From assembly GCA_009103225.1 (NCBI GenBank), contig RHPI01002262.1, positions 1,239,550 to 1,294,465 of the forward strand: a stretch of 54,916 nt of DNA, given 5' to 3'. The notes below the pieces were generated by a model. The model searched no databases and was not told where the DNA came from. It saw nothing but the letters and a program-made list of their open reading frames with translations. Both the position numbers and the translations under genes were made by a program. Shown here one piece after another: positions 37,867-48,735 of the stretch (its first letter is position 1; each line of letters starts with the position of its first letter). The DNA comes from Chlorokybus atmophyticus (taxonomy: Eukaryota > Streptophyta > Chlorokybophyceae > Chlorokybales > Chlorokybaceae).

Positions 37867-38545
37867 CTACTTCACATCCGCCGTGATGTTTGCTGTGCTG
37901 GCATGTTGTCCATGAGTGTTCGCAGTCGTCTCCTGAAGCTGTCTGCCTCTTTTGGACGAAACCAATCCTTTTGCATATGCGTTGCACACACCCACACCAT
38001 CTGGTTGCTCAACACATGTAAACCTACACGACTTTGCACTAAGGCAGCTTCCATATGGAGACATTCCAATGCATGAGCTGTACCTGCTGAAATACGGGGC
38101 GTTTTGCTCGATTGGACCAGCTTGTATCCCATCCATAAACTTGTCAAGGTAAACCATGACAAACAGCCCGCACGCAACTCCATCCCTCTGCTGAGGGACC
38201 TGCACAAACACGCTATGTCAATGCGGGCGAACCAAACGTATGTGCATCTACATAGGGATTGTGCCGGGAGAGGGCGTGACCTCATCACCAGGCCAAAACA
38301 ACATGTCCTACCTGTGGATCAAGTAGCGGGACGTTTTTTGCGGGAGAGAAGCGCTGTTGCGACTCACTTCCATGCTTCCTGCCCCACATATAGTTTGGAT
38401 AAGCGCGCATTGGTCCGTCGACGTTGCGATGTAGACCAAGGGAGTCGAGATGGACGATCAAGGGCGGCGTGTTGCTTCCAAGTTCCCCTCCAGGATTGCA
38501 CACCAGCAGCAGACTCCAGTGAGTCCTGTGGCATGCAGACTTCAA
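37867..38545 (-). other. Ulp1/SENP-like C48 cysteine protease domain of the transposase gene
   Basis: Catalytic residues of the Ulp1 fold are all visible in the right order: His-Trp in THWSLLLVCNPGG (about 38,500-38,530), Asp in LIVHLDSLGLH (about 38,450), and Gln plus Cys in VPQQRDGVACGLFVMVYLDKF (about 38,140-38,200). The upstream exon (HFYTKIVH ... FSKNLLAAIVNP, about 38,600-38,740) fits the N-terminal subdomain. Ulp1 proteases process or remove SUMO. Ulp1-like domains are known passengers of CACTA, Mutator and KDZ transposons. The domain appears intact, so activity is plausible. A separate gene for this domain cannot be excluded. Confidence 0.85.
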
Positions 38546-41500
38546 AGTGAGTCCATGCGAGCAAGTACAGCAGCACTGCAGTGCGAGAACTTGGCTTCAC
38601 TCTGAGCGGCTGTCTGGGTTGACAATTGCTGCCAGCAAGTTCTTGGAAAACGGATCGTTCTCCCACCTATCTATCATGTGATTGCCACTGTGCCAGCTAT
38701 GTTGTTCATGGCAGTGCACAATCTTGGTGTAGAAGTGCGGGTTGAACAGCCTCACGTGAATGCCTTCAGCTCTGCCTACGACCTCCTCTTCCTTATATAT
38801 GCGCATGCGTGACACATACATGACACAGCTGCACAACACCAACAACGCAAGGCTCATACCTGCAAAAGAAGTGGAGCACGGTGTCGTTGAGCTCCTGTCT
38901 GCCGTCCAGCAACTTTCTGTCCGCTTCAAACACTGGCACCGCATCACGTGCATTTGCACTAGGGTAAATGAACAGGGGCACAGGTGTTGACGCCTCAACT
39001 TCAGCACCCGGCCCGTCCAGCACCATGATGTCATCATCGCTGTCCACGAGGTCCACAACTGCTGCAGCCGTCGTGGTTCTCTGACTTGGGTGCTGGCGAC
39101 GTTCCCCGTTGGCATCCTCATCATCAAGTTCCATCGGGACTGGCTCTGCAGCGTAAAAAGGTATGATTATGCAATAAGCGCCGCAACGCAAACCAAGAAG
39201 CGCCAGCACGTTGCTGCTTACCACTCATATCCTCATCCCCGCACTCTTGAACAAAGCTTTTACCCACGCTCTCAGTCGGTGGTTGTGAAACCCTACCGCT
39301 GCTGCCCGGCAGAGAACGACGCGCGAGGCTATCCCTTGGAAGCTGTGCCGGAGCCCCACCTTTTTCGTATGCAGCGCATTGCGAGCATGTGACCGAAAAG
39401 ATGTTACCAACAGCATGACGTTGACAGAGGCTGTTTGGGCATGTCGCGCATACTTGTCGAGCTGGTTCATTGCATCTGTGCACATGGCACCTGCGTTCTA
39501 GTGATCATTTTAGAACTTGTCGACTTCAGACACCATGCATTCCCTGAATACTGAAGCTTACTTGTGCCTTGGGCATTTCCAATGGTCATCTTCCACAGGT
39601 GGTACAGTGACGCAGCGTGCGTGGTAGCTCTTCCAGCAGCCTTCTGCATCACAGCCGAATATGCTACCGCCATCGTTGCAGACAAAGCAATAGTCTTCGT
39701 GTTCACGATTCTCCAATGCATCCAGCTCTAGCCCCGGTCTCATCCTGCAAACCAAGGTCAGGTGCCCAGATCAGCAGTCACACAACAGTAGGTATATGCA
39801 GCATCACAATAGCAAAGAGTACCTCATGTACTCAAAATGCCAGTCACGGCGTGTGGTCCACGACACCTTGCTCGAAGCGCTGTTGGTTTCGCTGTGGTCA
39901 CCCTGCAACATGTGCATGTACACAAGATGGTTGTATGTGATGCCAAGACCCGGGAACTATGAGGACACCGAGATTCTCACAAACAAATCTGCTCTCACCG
40001 GAGTGTCGCGGTGCACACCTCGGCGCATGAGGCTTCGCCTGTCTTTGACAAGCGCTACTGTTATTTTGGTGTCATACGGGTCAATACCCTCAAACCACTT
40101 GCCCTTGACCTGCCAGCAAGGACGTGTATCACCCAAGCTCACTCTACCATCAACTCGCAAAAACCGCTGCAACACATTTACTTACTAGGTTGCAATCAAG
40201 ATAGATTTGTTCTGCAAAGCGGAGCTTGTCTTTCCTCAGAATTGCAAAGCCTCCCATGTGCTGCACCTGGTTGCTCATGTACCACCTCGCTCTGAGGAGC
40301 TGGTGCTCCCAACCGGCTACCATGACAACATAAAAAGACTGCACCCTCCCATACCAGTGGACCTTCTTGGTTGGGTCATTTGAGTCACGCCCAACGGTAA
40401 ACACTCCGCAGTCCATAGTGCGGAGCTTCTTCTCAGTGTCCTTTGCTCTGAACTGGCCAATGTCCTTGTAGCGCGCTCTGTAGTAACTCATGATGTACTT
40501 TGGAAAAATGGGACCACTCAACAGCTCCATCTCGTGTTTTGTAAGCTCCCTATCAGGTCCACGCCAATGATGCAGCTCAGTTATGTGCTCCATGTCACTA
40601 GTCACGAGATTCCCTTGTGCTTGGGCCCCGCGTGTCTTCTGCCGTTTTTGAACAGCCCGACTGAATTCTCTGTTTACCAACCCATTGTGGACTCATAATA
40701 TGCAGGGCACATTGCGTACCAAACAACGATTGCTAAAGCAACTTACTCTTTTAGCTGCATGTACTCATCGTCATTTTCGGCCAACCACCACTCCAGCTCA
40801 TGCCTGATCTTGCTATCTTTCTCACACTCAACACGGTGTCTGCGCCCGCAGAGGACATAGTCATCATCATCTCGCTCCTTGCCCGATTGCAGACTGATGC
40901 CGACGAAAAGCCTCTTCAAGGTGTCCATGTAAGTGTTCAACATGAGCTGGATGGAGTATCTGCAAACATAACTTGCATTTAACACAAGTCAAAGAACGAG
41001 AGTACGAAAAAGGTTGCATGCAACTTTCAGTTGGCCTAGACTTGCCTTTTGCAGATGCTTGCTTCCACATGCTGCCTGGCAGAAATCATGCGCTTCACCT
41101 ACTGCATAAACCGTTCGTCGGCCCACTCCCAGTGATCGCGCACCGGACCAAGCCACATGCATTGCTCTGGTAGATGGCCAAGGAGGTGCAGCATCATTGT
41201 GAGCAAAGTCCGCGGGAAGAACAGCTCCACCTCAGACTGTGCCTCATGTACCAGCACCTGCGATGAATAATGCAAGTCATGCAACCTGTAGAAGCTAAGC
41301 ATACACATGAAAGGTATGGTTAAAGCCCTAACCTGCAGTTCTTCAAGGTGTGACTGCTTCACTTCAAATGCAGTCAGCCGCTGATAGATGTCGCAGAGTT
41401 TGAGGATTGTTTTCTTCTGATCTTTTCCAATGTCATGAGCAGAGCGCAGCACGTACTGGTAAATCACGGACCACAAGTTGTGCTTGTCGTGCGATTTCAT

Positions 41501-44500
41501 CGAGCCTATGTGCTCACTACATCAGATTGTTAAGTAGACACAATGTGCAATGCGAGGACACTGAGTTGATTTGCACGCAATTGAGAACCATGGTGGTTGT
41601 CTCACCTAAATGCTTGGTGAAAGATTGCAGCTTAGAGCCGAAAGTGCTTGGAACCCTCACGCCTGAGAGTAATTGCTCAACCAGCCCTGCATCCGTGATT
41701 GCCCATGGAGCCTGAGGTTTGACCTTAACCGCAACTTCGTGACCGTCTTTCGTCATCATCTCTGTCTGCAACGCATCATCACAAAGTCACACGAGTTGGC
41801 AGGCAGTCATCACAAGTGTCGCATAAGCCTGCAATACATGTAGCCAGAGTTCTGGCATACGACCTTGCTGCTGCAGATCTTCTCGAGTCTCATTGCTGTC
41901 GCGCAACCCAGCAAGCAAATTGGCCAAATTGGTTGCGAGATTGGCAAAAATGTGCATAGGGCCAATCACATGACCTTTTACAGATTTCTGTAAAGGCATC
42001 CAATAGGGAAGGTCGTGAAAACAGCTTAGGCCAAGGATTCCGGAGGACTTTGAAGGATGTTTCTTGGAGTGAAGTGGTCGCTTGCTGTTGCGGGATGTCA
42101 TGGCGTACCTGATCACATGGCATCCATTGGTGAAGCTTGATTGACATAGCTACGTTCAGCAATGTCAATTGATTGGTTGCTCACCGGTACACACTTTCTG
42201 CAGTCCGCATGGCAGGTGGAGGTCTGTGTTCTGGTTGGGGCCAACGCTCATCAACTCGGTAGGGATGGTCATCTGGTAAGTACCGGCGGTAGCCTTGATA
42301 AATCACCTTTTTGAGGAGTTCCACATGTTCTCCACTGCACTCGCATTTGGAACAGCCAAAGATGGCTCCATGAGCCATCTGCATGGCTGCTTTTGCCAGA
42401 GCTGCGCAACCATCTTTACATGTTTCAAAGAAGGCAAACATGGTTGCCATACCAGTCAAATAGTACATTCATAGACACTGATGGCCAACACTTGCTGCTT
42501 GCGTACCTGGGTAATCGTGGATTACAATCTCCAAGATAGATCTGCACCGGAAAACTTTGTCGCGGTGGCTGTCATATATGTCGATGCCTACAACAAACAC
42601 CCGCAGCTGAGATGCCCTACACATTCCAGTCCAGAGCATTTTGAGAGCATGTCTAATGTATCGAGAGCTGGCTTGTTCAAACTACATTGAAACCATACCT
42701 TCCCAAAGGGTTCCCAACTGGTCAATGATTGGCTTGAGATAGGCTTGTAGATTCTCTGGCTGTTTGGGACCAAGTATCACCGCAGCTAGAAAGGTAGTGT
42801 CGGTCTTGTGCATTTTGGCAATGGGCAGGTTCAGCACAGAGATTGTGACAAGCCAAAATTCATAATTCCCTGCAAGTCCACAAACACCTCGATCAATGCC
42901 AACTGTGAATTTACACACTGCAATGACAGCACAAGTAAAAGGCACAATCACTACCTTTATGCGGATCTTTGAAAGGGCTCATCCCGTCAATAAACATTGC
43001 CAGCCGCACATTACGCAGATCTTTGATAAACCGGATGTAGCGTTTTTATGTATGCTTGAACATTCGCGAGTCTGACAGCAGCAACCACATGAATAATAGT
43101 AAACATGTAAGAATTCAGGCTGCATTGGGCATCAACTTGTCAATCCACACTGCCATATACATACCGTGTATGGATCGTATAACCCCATCCTTACTGCGAT
43201 TGGTGTGCGCTGTCATCTCCAAAGCGACACTAGGCTTTAGGAAAAAAAAAGAGACCTCAGAGCAGCTGGCACGTCAAAGTAACGTGCAATCTTCCAAGGA
43301 ACTTGTCGACCTCCAATGTTGCGGTGGCGAGGAGCCTTGCAAACTGCAGGCCATAGGAAGTTTGCATGCTAACAGGTGATCCCATGACAACTCAATCACA
43401 CAAGAAATGCTACAATAGCTGACCTTTGCAGATGTTCCTGTTGGCATGTCGGCCATAATACACCATGTGGTCACAACAACAGGCGTCATACGCGTGGAAG
43501 CCCATGTTGAGGCTTGCAAGGCATTTCAGTAGCTCTTCCATGCTGCCTGGCATCTGATTTGCCTTGGGCAAAACAACATCACGCACCAACCTGGCACACA
43601 AAGTCAAGTTCAATTGGAAATTGGACATTGATGTCTTTGCAGAATGTGTTTTGTATAATTTTGCAAACCTCTTATCCACCAACTTTAGCAGTTTGTTCAT
43701 GAAGTTGAAGGGTATTCGATGTAGCTGAGTGAGAACCAATAGCAGCATGAAAATGCCCAAAGGGGTTGTACGAGAGCCGGCAACAATAGGGTTGCTTGCA
43801 TTGTCCAACAGCGCAGCATTCACCTTGTCAAGCAGCATTGCCTCGTCATTACCATGAGTGTCATACTGCTGCGACTCCACATCGGTATCGGAGTCTTGGT
43901 CTACGCCATCACCATCACCATCAATTTGCTCCGCATGCACTTGATTAGCGGTTGAGGGGGAGTGCGCTGGCATATCATGCTCGTTCGGAACTGTGTATTC
44001 TGGAGTTCTGGCACCTTGATGTCCTTGAGATACATGATGCTCACTTCCAGAGAATGCTGGGTGCAATTCGCTCTGTTCCCCATGATCACACGGATGACAT
44101 CCTGCCAACGTGAATAAATGCACTGGCACATGGACAATGACGTAAGCAATCAATTTGCAATTGGATTAGGTCGTACCTGCTGGGCGCATGTGATGTGCAA
44201 CATTGACATGAGATGCAACACTCGTTTGCGATGGCGTGGCTGGGTGCAGTTGTTTAGCAGCGTAGTTCCATGCATGAAGTGTTTCGGTGTGATGGACAGC
44301 ATCATCTGAAGCAGGCAAGCTTGGTAATCAGACAGCCTATTGATGAAGTACACCAACTCAGGAAGATTACTCTTGTACCTGACAGCATGTGCGAGGATGC
44401 AGCAGCAATAACAGCGTCAGCCTCTTAAGTTCATCGGGTTCGAGAAGATCACGGTATTGCGGTTCAACAGCTTTAGGAGTGCCCATCCACATCCTTGTGT

Positions 44501-44597
44501 CATGGTACTCATGGTTTTTGGCCCTAGTGATGTGCTTGTGTGTGAACACTTTGCTCCCTTGGCAATCTTCGCAGAAACACCTGCGATTGTAGCTCAT
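37867..44597 (-). CDS. TNP2-type transposase fused to PHD-C5HCH, SIM-like motif and Ulp1 protease
   Basis: ATG at 44597 starts MSYNRRCFCEDC, a Cys/His module with CxCxxC and two later His. Further exons run leftwards to TAG 37867-37869. In order: 43410-44153 acidic linker; 42682-42951 YEFWLVTISVLNLP, LGPKQPENLQAYLKPIIDQL; about 42,500-42,600 GIDIYDSHRDKVFRCR; 42181-42468 GYRRYLPDDHPYR; 41787-42116 CFHDLPYWMPL; 41099-41500 LGPVRDHWEWADERFM. These follow the plant TNP2 (CACTA/EnSpm) order. 40150-40680 resembles DUF4216 (VHWYGRVQSFYVVMV). Then come the PHD-C5HCH, a SIM-like motif and an Ulp1 domain. About 20 exons and 1,600-1,800 residues are expected. Exon joins were not all solved (one apparent intron after 44379 would be only 22 bp), and it could be two genes. 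TNP2 cuts and pastes the element in the nucleus. Confidence 0.82.
39015..39059 (-). other. SUMO-interaction-like motif in the transposase gene
   Basis: VVDLVDSDDDIMVLD has the hydrophobic core (V-V-D-L-V) followed by a run of acids that defines a consensus SIM. It lies between the PHD-C5HCH and the Ulp1 domain, in a disordered acidic exon. Confidence 0.6.
39406..39755 (-). other. NSD-like PHD finger plus C5HCH module of the transposase gene
   Basis: The exon 39558-39755 gives a full C4HC3 PHD (YCFVCNDGGSIFGCD ... SYHARCV ... HWKCPRHK). The next exon (39483 downward) begins CHVHRCNEPARQVCATCPNS and LCQRHAVG. The spacing of a PHD ending CPxH followed at once by CxxC...CxxCP(N)S(L)CxxH is that of the PHD5-C5HCH tandem at the C-terminus of NSD histone methyltransferases. 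Such tandems bind histone tails or partner proteins. All zinc ligands are present. Confidence 0.8.
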
Positions 44598-44886
44598 GCT
44601 ACAAAGATGTTTAGTCAACTATTATCCTGGCATGCAACCACCAAACTATCTCGAGCCCTGACCTGATACCGCCGCCGCCGCCGCTGATACCGCCTTCGCC
44701 GCCGCTCTAGCATCGCTGTTGTAGAATTAGGGTTTAGAACCGTCAATCCTAAATTGAAAGCTACATCCAGTATAAGCCGCGGCTTCAATCCGGATGTGCT
44801 CTGCAATTTGCGTACGTGCTCCAGTTTTTCTTCCGTGAAGTGCATCCAGCTACGAGGGTTTGAATGGTAGGTTGCGTGGCGGCAGT
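44598..44886. promoter_or_regulatory. divergent promoter between transposase and methyltransferase genes
   Basis: 289 bp separate ATG 44597 (minus) from ATG 44887 (plus). The centre holds a GCCGCC-type GC-rich tract (about 44668-44707). No TATA box was recognised. Sharing one promoter would express both genes together. Confidence 0.55.
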
Positions 44887-46553
44887 ATGCGCGGCGTCCA
44901 GGTGTGCAGTTTCTGCAGAGCAAACTTGGTTAGAAACGGCAACTTAAAACGGCTGCAACAGCATGAAGAGAAGTGCAAGCTGTACAGTGAGCAGTATGGC
45001 TTTTATGAAGCCTGCTGGCACCATAAGGCCCGGGAAGATAATGTGAGGCAGTGCAGGCTTTTAGCAAAATGCATGAAGTCAGACTTCTTTGTCGAGGAAT
45101 GCACTTGCCTGCAATGCTCGCTCTCCAAGTTTGAGTGGGACGGCGAGCCCATGGATTACTTGCCTTGGGCCCGGCCTGGAGCATATCAGGATGGGCAGGA
45201 GTGTGATGTGGTGCGACGTCAGCTCGCGCGCAACGGTCGCGGCAAGTCCACGGTCCAAGATGATCACAACAACAAAGTGAGTTGAACTGTCCTGTCCTGG
45301 CGCACAAACAGCGCTCTCATACGTAAGCAACTCACTCTTCAATGTTGAAGGGGAATGTAGCAGTAGTTGACGCAGTTGACGATACCGCGATAATAACTGC
45401 GTGGCGAAAGGAGATTGTTGATGAGGGGCAGTCTTTGGTAGCAAGCCGCGTCGTGGTATACTGGCCTGGAATGAGCACCTGGTATGCAGGCCGCATCATC
45501 ACTTTCAATGCCAACACACGTGTCCAAATGATGTAGAGTATGTGATGTACGTGCGCGTGTTCACGCAAGCCCTGGCTCAGTAAAACATGTGGCTCAGGAG
45601 AACATACCATCAAGTACAACGATTACGATGAGGATCCGTGGCTGCACCACATCTTGTTGAAAAACTGGAACATCGCAGCTGTGCGTGAGGGTTACAACAT
45701 GCAAGATGTCGTTGCAGTGATGGTTCGAGTTGGTGGTCAAAGCTGTCTGAGACTGCAAGACTTGCCTGGTCGCGAGCTCGATCGTTGGCCCAGGCCACCA
45801 CCCCTTCTCGTAACTCGCACACCATGCGACTCAAGCGCTAGATGTTACAGGCCACGCGCATTGGATCTCTTTTGTGGTGCCGGTGGCGTTGCTATGGGTC
45901 TGTACAGGGCTGGGTTTGATGTTGAGGGTATAGACATTAAGCCACAGCCGGCATACCCATTCAAGTTCTGCCAGATGGATGCAATGGACGCTGACCTATC
46001 AGCATACGATGCAGTGAGGGCAAGTCCTCCATGCCAAGCTCTTAGTGGAGCCATTCCCACGACACAACGGTCCGCATACGGATATCGATGGGATCACGTC
46101 AACCTGATTGACCCCATAAGAGCCAAGTTGCAGTCAAGCGGCAAGGCATGGGTGATAGAGAATGTCGCAGGCGCGTCAGGACACATGACAACTCACCTGA
46201 AGCTGTGCGGCAGCATGTTCAAGTTGGATGTGTATCGCCATCGCATCTCCGAGACAAACCCTCCAGTGCGCTTAGACTTAGAATGCAACCACACTGGTTC
46301 TGCACTTGGAGAGCTGGCCACCCACCCGGAGCAGCGCCGGCAGTTGCTACCTGGGGAGAGGCAAATTTACCCGGTATACGGCCAAGCATCTTGCCGTGGT
46401 ACAATTGCAGGGTGGCAGTCTGCCATGCAGGTGGAGTGGATGGATGCGGAAGCGGAAATCAAGAATGCTATTCCACCTATTTACTCTGAACATGTAGGCA
46501 GGCTGTTGCTGAAAGCGATAGGTTTCAATGTCGATTACCCTCCTTTTTACTGA
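44887..46553 (+). CDS. zinc finger-Tudor-like-C5 cytosine DNA methyltransferase
   Basis: Three exons join exactly in phase: 44887-45276, 45351-45519 and 45598-46553 (TGA), 504 residues. Residues 1-130 contain a CSFC ... H ... C zinc finger and further Cys pairs (CTCLQC). Residues about 165-205 look Tudor-like (VVVYWPGMSTWYAGRI, then EHTIKYNDYDEDPWLH). The catalytic domain has motif I DLFCGAGGVAMGLYRAGF (from 45864), motif IV ASPPCQALS (catalytic Cys at 46032-46034), motif VI VIENV (46158-46166), a motif VIII-like HRISET, and motif X AIPPIYSEHVGRLLL. It transfers a methyl group from AdoMet to C5 of cytosine. The compact domain resembles phage/prokaryotic Dcm-type enzymes more than DNMT1/DNMT3/CMT. 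Position beside the transposase suggests it travels with the element; its target sequence is unknown. Confidence 0.9.
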
Positions 46554-46638
46554 GACACGTAGAGGACTTTGCAGTTGTAAGCTCTCTTGATTGCCACAGA
46601 GGTCTCATTTGTGATCACACCTGCAGAATGGTAAGGTT

Positions 46639-48678
46639 TCACTGAGGTTGCCGCTGCTGCTGCTCTTTGTGCTCGCACCGCTGCTTCCGCTGCTCCTTCT
46701 CCTGCTAGCACTGTTGCTTCCGCTGATGCCGCTTCTGCTCACGCTCCTGAAAGAGTTGCTGCTTCAGCTGCTCTTGCTGCTCGAGTGTTGGCTGCTGGCC
46801 TATCACTGCTCGCTCACGCTCATGTTGACATTTCTTGGCCAGTTTCTTGCTTTGCCGCCGATCATCAATGTGTTCGCGTTTTTGCAACTTTAACATCTCC
46901 ATGGGGTTTGCTTTGCGTGCGGAAAAATTCTCTCGATTGAGATGGTGCTTTTGCAAAGTCTCATTAAGCTCGTTTTCGTTTTGCTTGCAAGTGCGCACAA
47001 GCTCGTTGAACTGGTCATCCCGCCAATCCTGGTTCAAAGGACCCTTTGCAACGCAATTGCGCACTCCTTTCTTAAGCCCCTTGAGAGAAAGCTGTAGTTT
47101 GAGGGCATCATCCACCTGCAGCGCTGTCGCGTTGGCAACCATACACAGATGTTCGAACTGCGCGTGAAACTCCTCCACTTTGCGACCTGCCTGCCGCAGA
47201 TGGCGCAGCTTCTTAAAAGCGCCGGCAGGGGTGTTGTCCATTTGCGCAGGAGCTCGGCTGCGAGTACGACGGCGTTTGCGCTTCTTGCTTGTGGTGGCAC
47301 GACAAGGAACACCAGAGGAAAGACTACTGGTTGATGTGCCAGATTCATCAGAAGAGCTCTCATTGCCCTGCATTGCAGCAAGCTCGGTGCCACATTGCAC
47401 AACTCCACACTTGCTCTTGCACGCAGACAGCATGACAGTGCTCACCTGTCCATCAACTGGGCTCATGGGTTCCGCCTGATTCTGGACTTCCACCTCAACC
47501 TCTTGGTTGACCTGTGCCTGCTTGGCCTGAGCCTCAGGCTGCTCCTGCCTGGCCCTGGCTTCAGTCTCAGCCTGCTCCTGCCTGGCCCTGGCTTAAGTTT
47601 TAGCCTGCTCCTGCCTGGCCTTGGCTTCAGCATCAGCCTTGGTCTTCGCCTCACTCGCCTGCCTGGCCTTGGCCTCAGCCTGCTCCTGCCTGGCCTTGGC
47701 TTCAGTCTCAGCCTGCTCCTGCCTGGCCTTGGCTTCAGCATCAGCCTTGGTCTTCGCCTCGCCCGCCTGCCTGGCCTTGGCCTCAGCCTGCTCCTGCCTG
47801 GCCTTGGCCTGTGCTTGCTGCTTCAAGCTGGCCTCGACCTTCTTCATGCACTCTGGACCCATCCTCAGCTTTGGCTTTGGGACCTTTGCGCTTGCCTGGG
47901 TCTCAACCTTGCCTTCTCCCTTGGCCTGGGCCTCAGCCTCTTGCACACACACAACTTGCAATTGCACAGGGGGTCTACTTGAAGATGTAGGCGCCTGGAG
48001 TGGCGCCGATTTGGCAATGGGTGCTGATTGCGGAGGACCATCAGGGTACAGGCAGCGCAGGACTTCTGGCATGTCACAGAGCTGCCATGAGAGCCTACCA
48101 CTCGCATCGCCAAGAGACATGTAATGCGTGCAGGCCTTGCTCGCGTCTGTATTGCCAATAATTACATAGCCAGCCACTTTCTGAATATCCTCGCCGATCA
48201 GCACCACAAGCTTGATATACTGCAGCTTTCCTTTGTCATAAGGTTTATAATACCTCCCGTCATCCCCTTTGCTGAGTACCCCCTTGTCCTCCGCTTCTAG
48301 GATGTACTTGCAGTCACCAACCTCCTTGAGCTGCACGGTGCCAATGCGAATGCCCAGGGTGTGCGCCAGCAGCGCCAATTGCAGTTGATCCGCATAAACA
48401 CCCTCATGACCGATCACTTTCTTCAGAGCAACAACAGCTGCATCACCTTCATCTTTTCCATCGAGAACCGTTGTTACCCGGAATTTCTTGGCGGCCTTCT
48501 TGTAGTCCTCGCCCATGTCACTAGAGGCCCCGTAGTTACGATACGTCCGTAACCAACGAACGTTGACCTGGTCAGCACACATCTTGCGCAACTTGGCAGC
48601 TTGATCTCTCGTATGCAGCTTTTTGCCGTTGTCCAGCACGATGCTTCGCCAGAAAGCCTCGTTGTTGATTGCGCCCAT
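46639..48678 (-). pseudogene. coiled-coil plus gag-like ORF broken by two in-frame stops
   Basis: One frame runs from ATG 48678 (MGAINNEAFWRSIV) to TGA 46639-46641 but contains TAA at 47593-47595 and TAG at 46705-46707. Sequence character is continuous across both stops. The N-terminal 200 residues form an unrecognised globular domain; FWRSIV and a later LQLALLAHTLGIRIGTVQL faintly recall OTU-type proteases, but no catalytic Cys is at the expected place. Residues about 265-360 are AKARQEQAEA repeats, which resume after the TAA. Beyond lies a gag-like helical domain (FKKLRHLRQAGRKVEEFHAQ, LSLKGLKKGVRN), then a Gln/Lys/Glu coiled coil. No reverse transcriptase, integrase or protease of a retroelement is nearby. 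It converges on the methyltransferase gene with 85 bp between stops. Confidence 0.7.
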
Positions 48679-48735
48679 GCGTTCCAGGCACGGAGCGTTG
48701 ACGGGAGGGCGCGACTGGGCAATATAAGAGTAGAA

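Noticed and set aside
46705-47493. A complete LTR retrotransposon around the gag-like domain.
   Set aside because: No protease, reverse transcriptase, RNase H, integrase, LTR pair or primer-binding site is visible within the surrounding sequence.
36805-47595. In-frame TAG/TAA codons in three transposon ORF positions might mean TAA/TAG encode Gln, as in some ulvophyte algae and ciliates.
   Set aside because: The conserved host exons (LSD1-like, TDX-like, methyltransferase) use only CAA/CAG for Gln and show no internal TAA/TAG, and the THEP1-like gene ends sensibly at TAA. Decay of the mobile genes explains the stops.
47593-48678. An OTU-type cysteine protease reading of the domain starting GAINNEAFWRSIV.
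   Set aside because: The expected catalytic Cys position holds Ala and no downstream His motif was identified, so the name is not supported.
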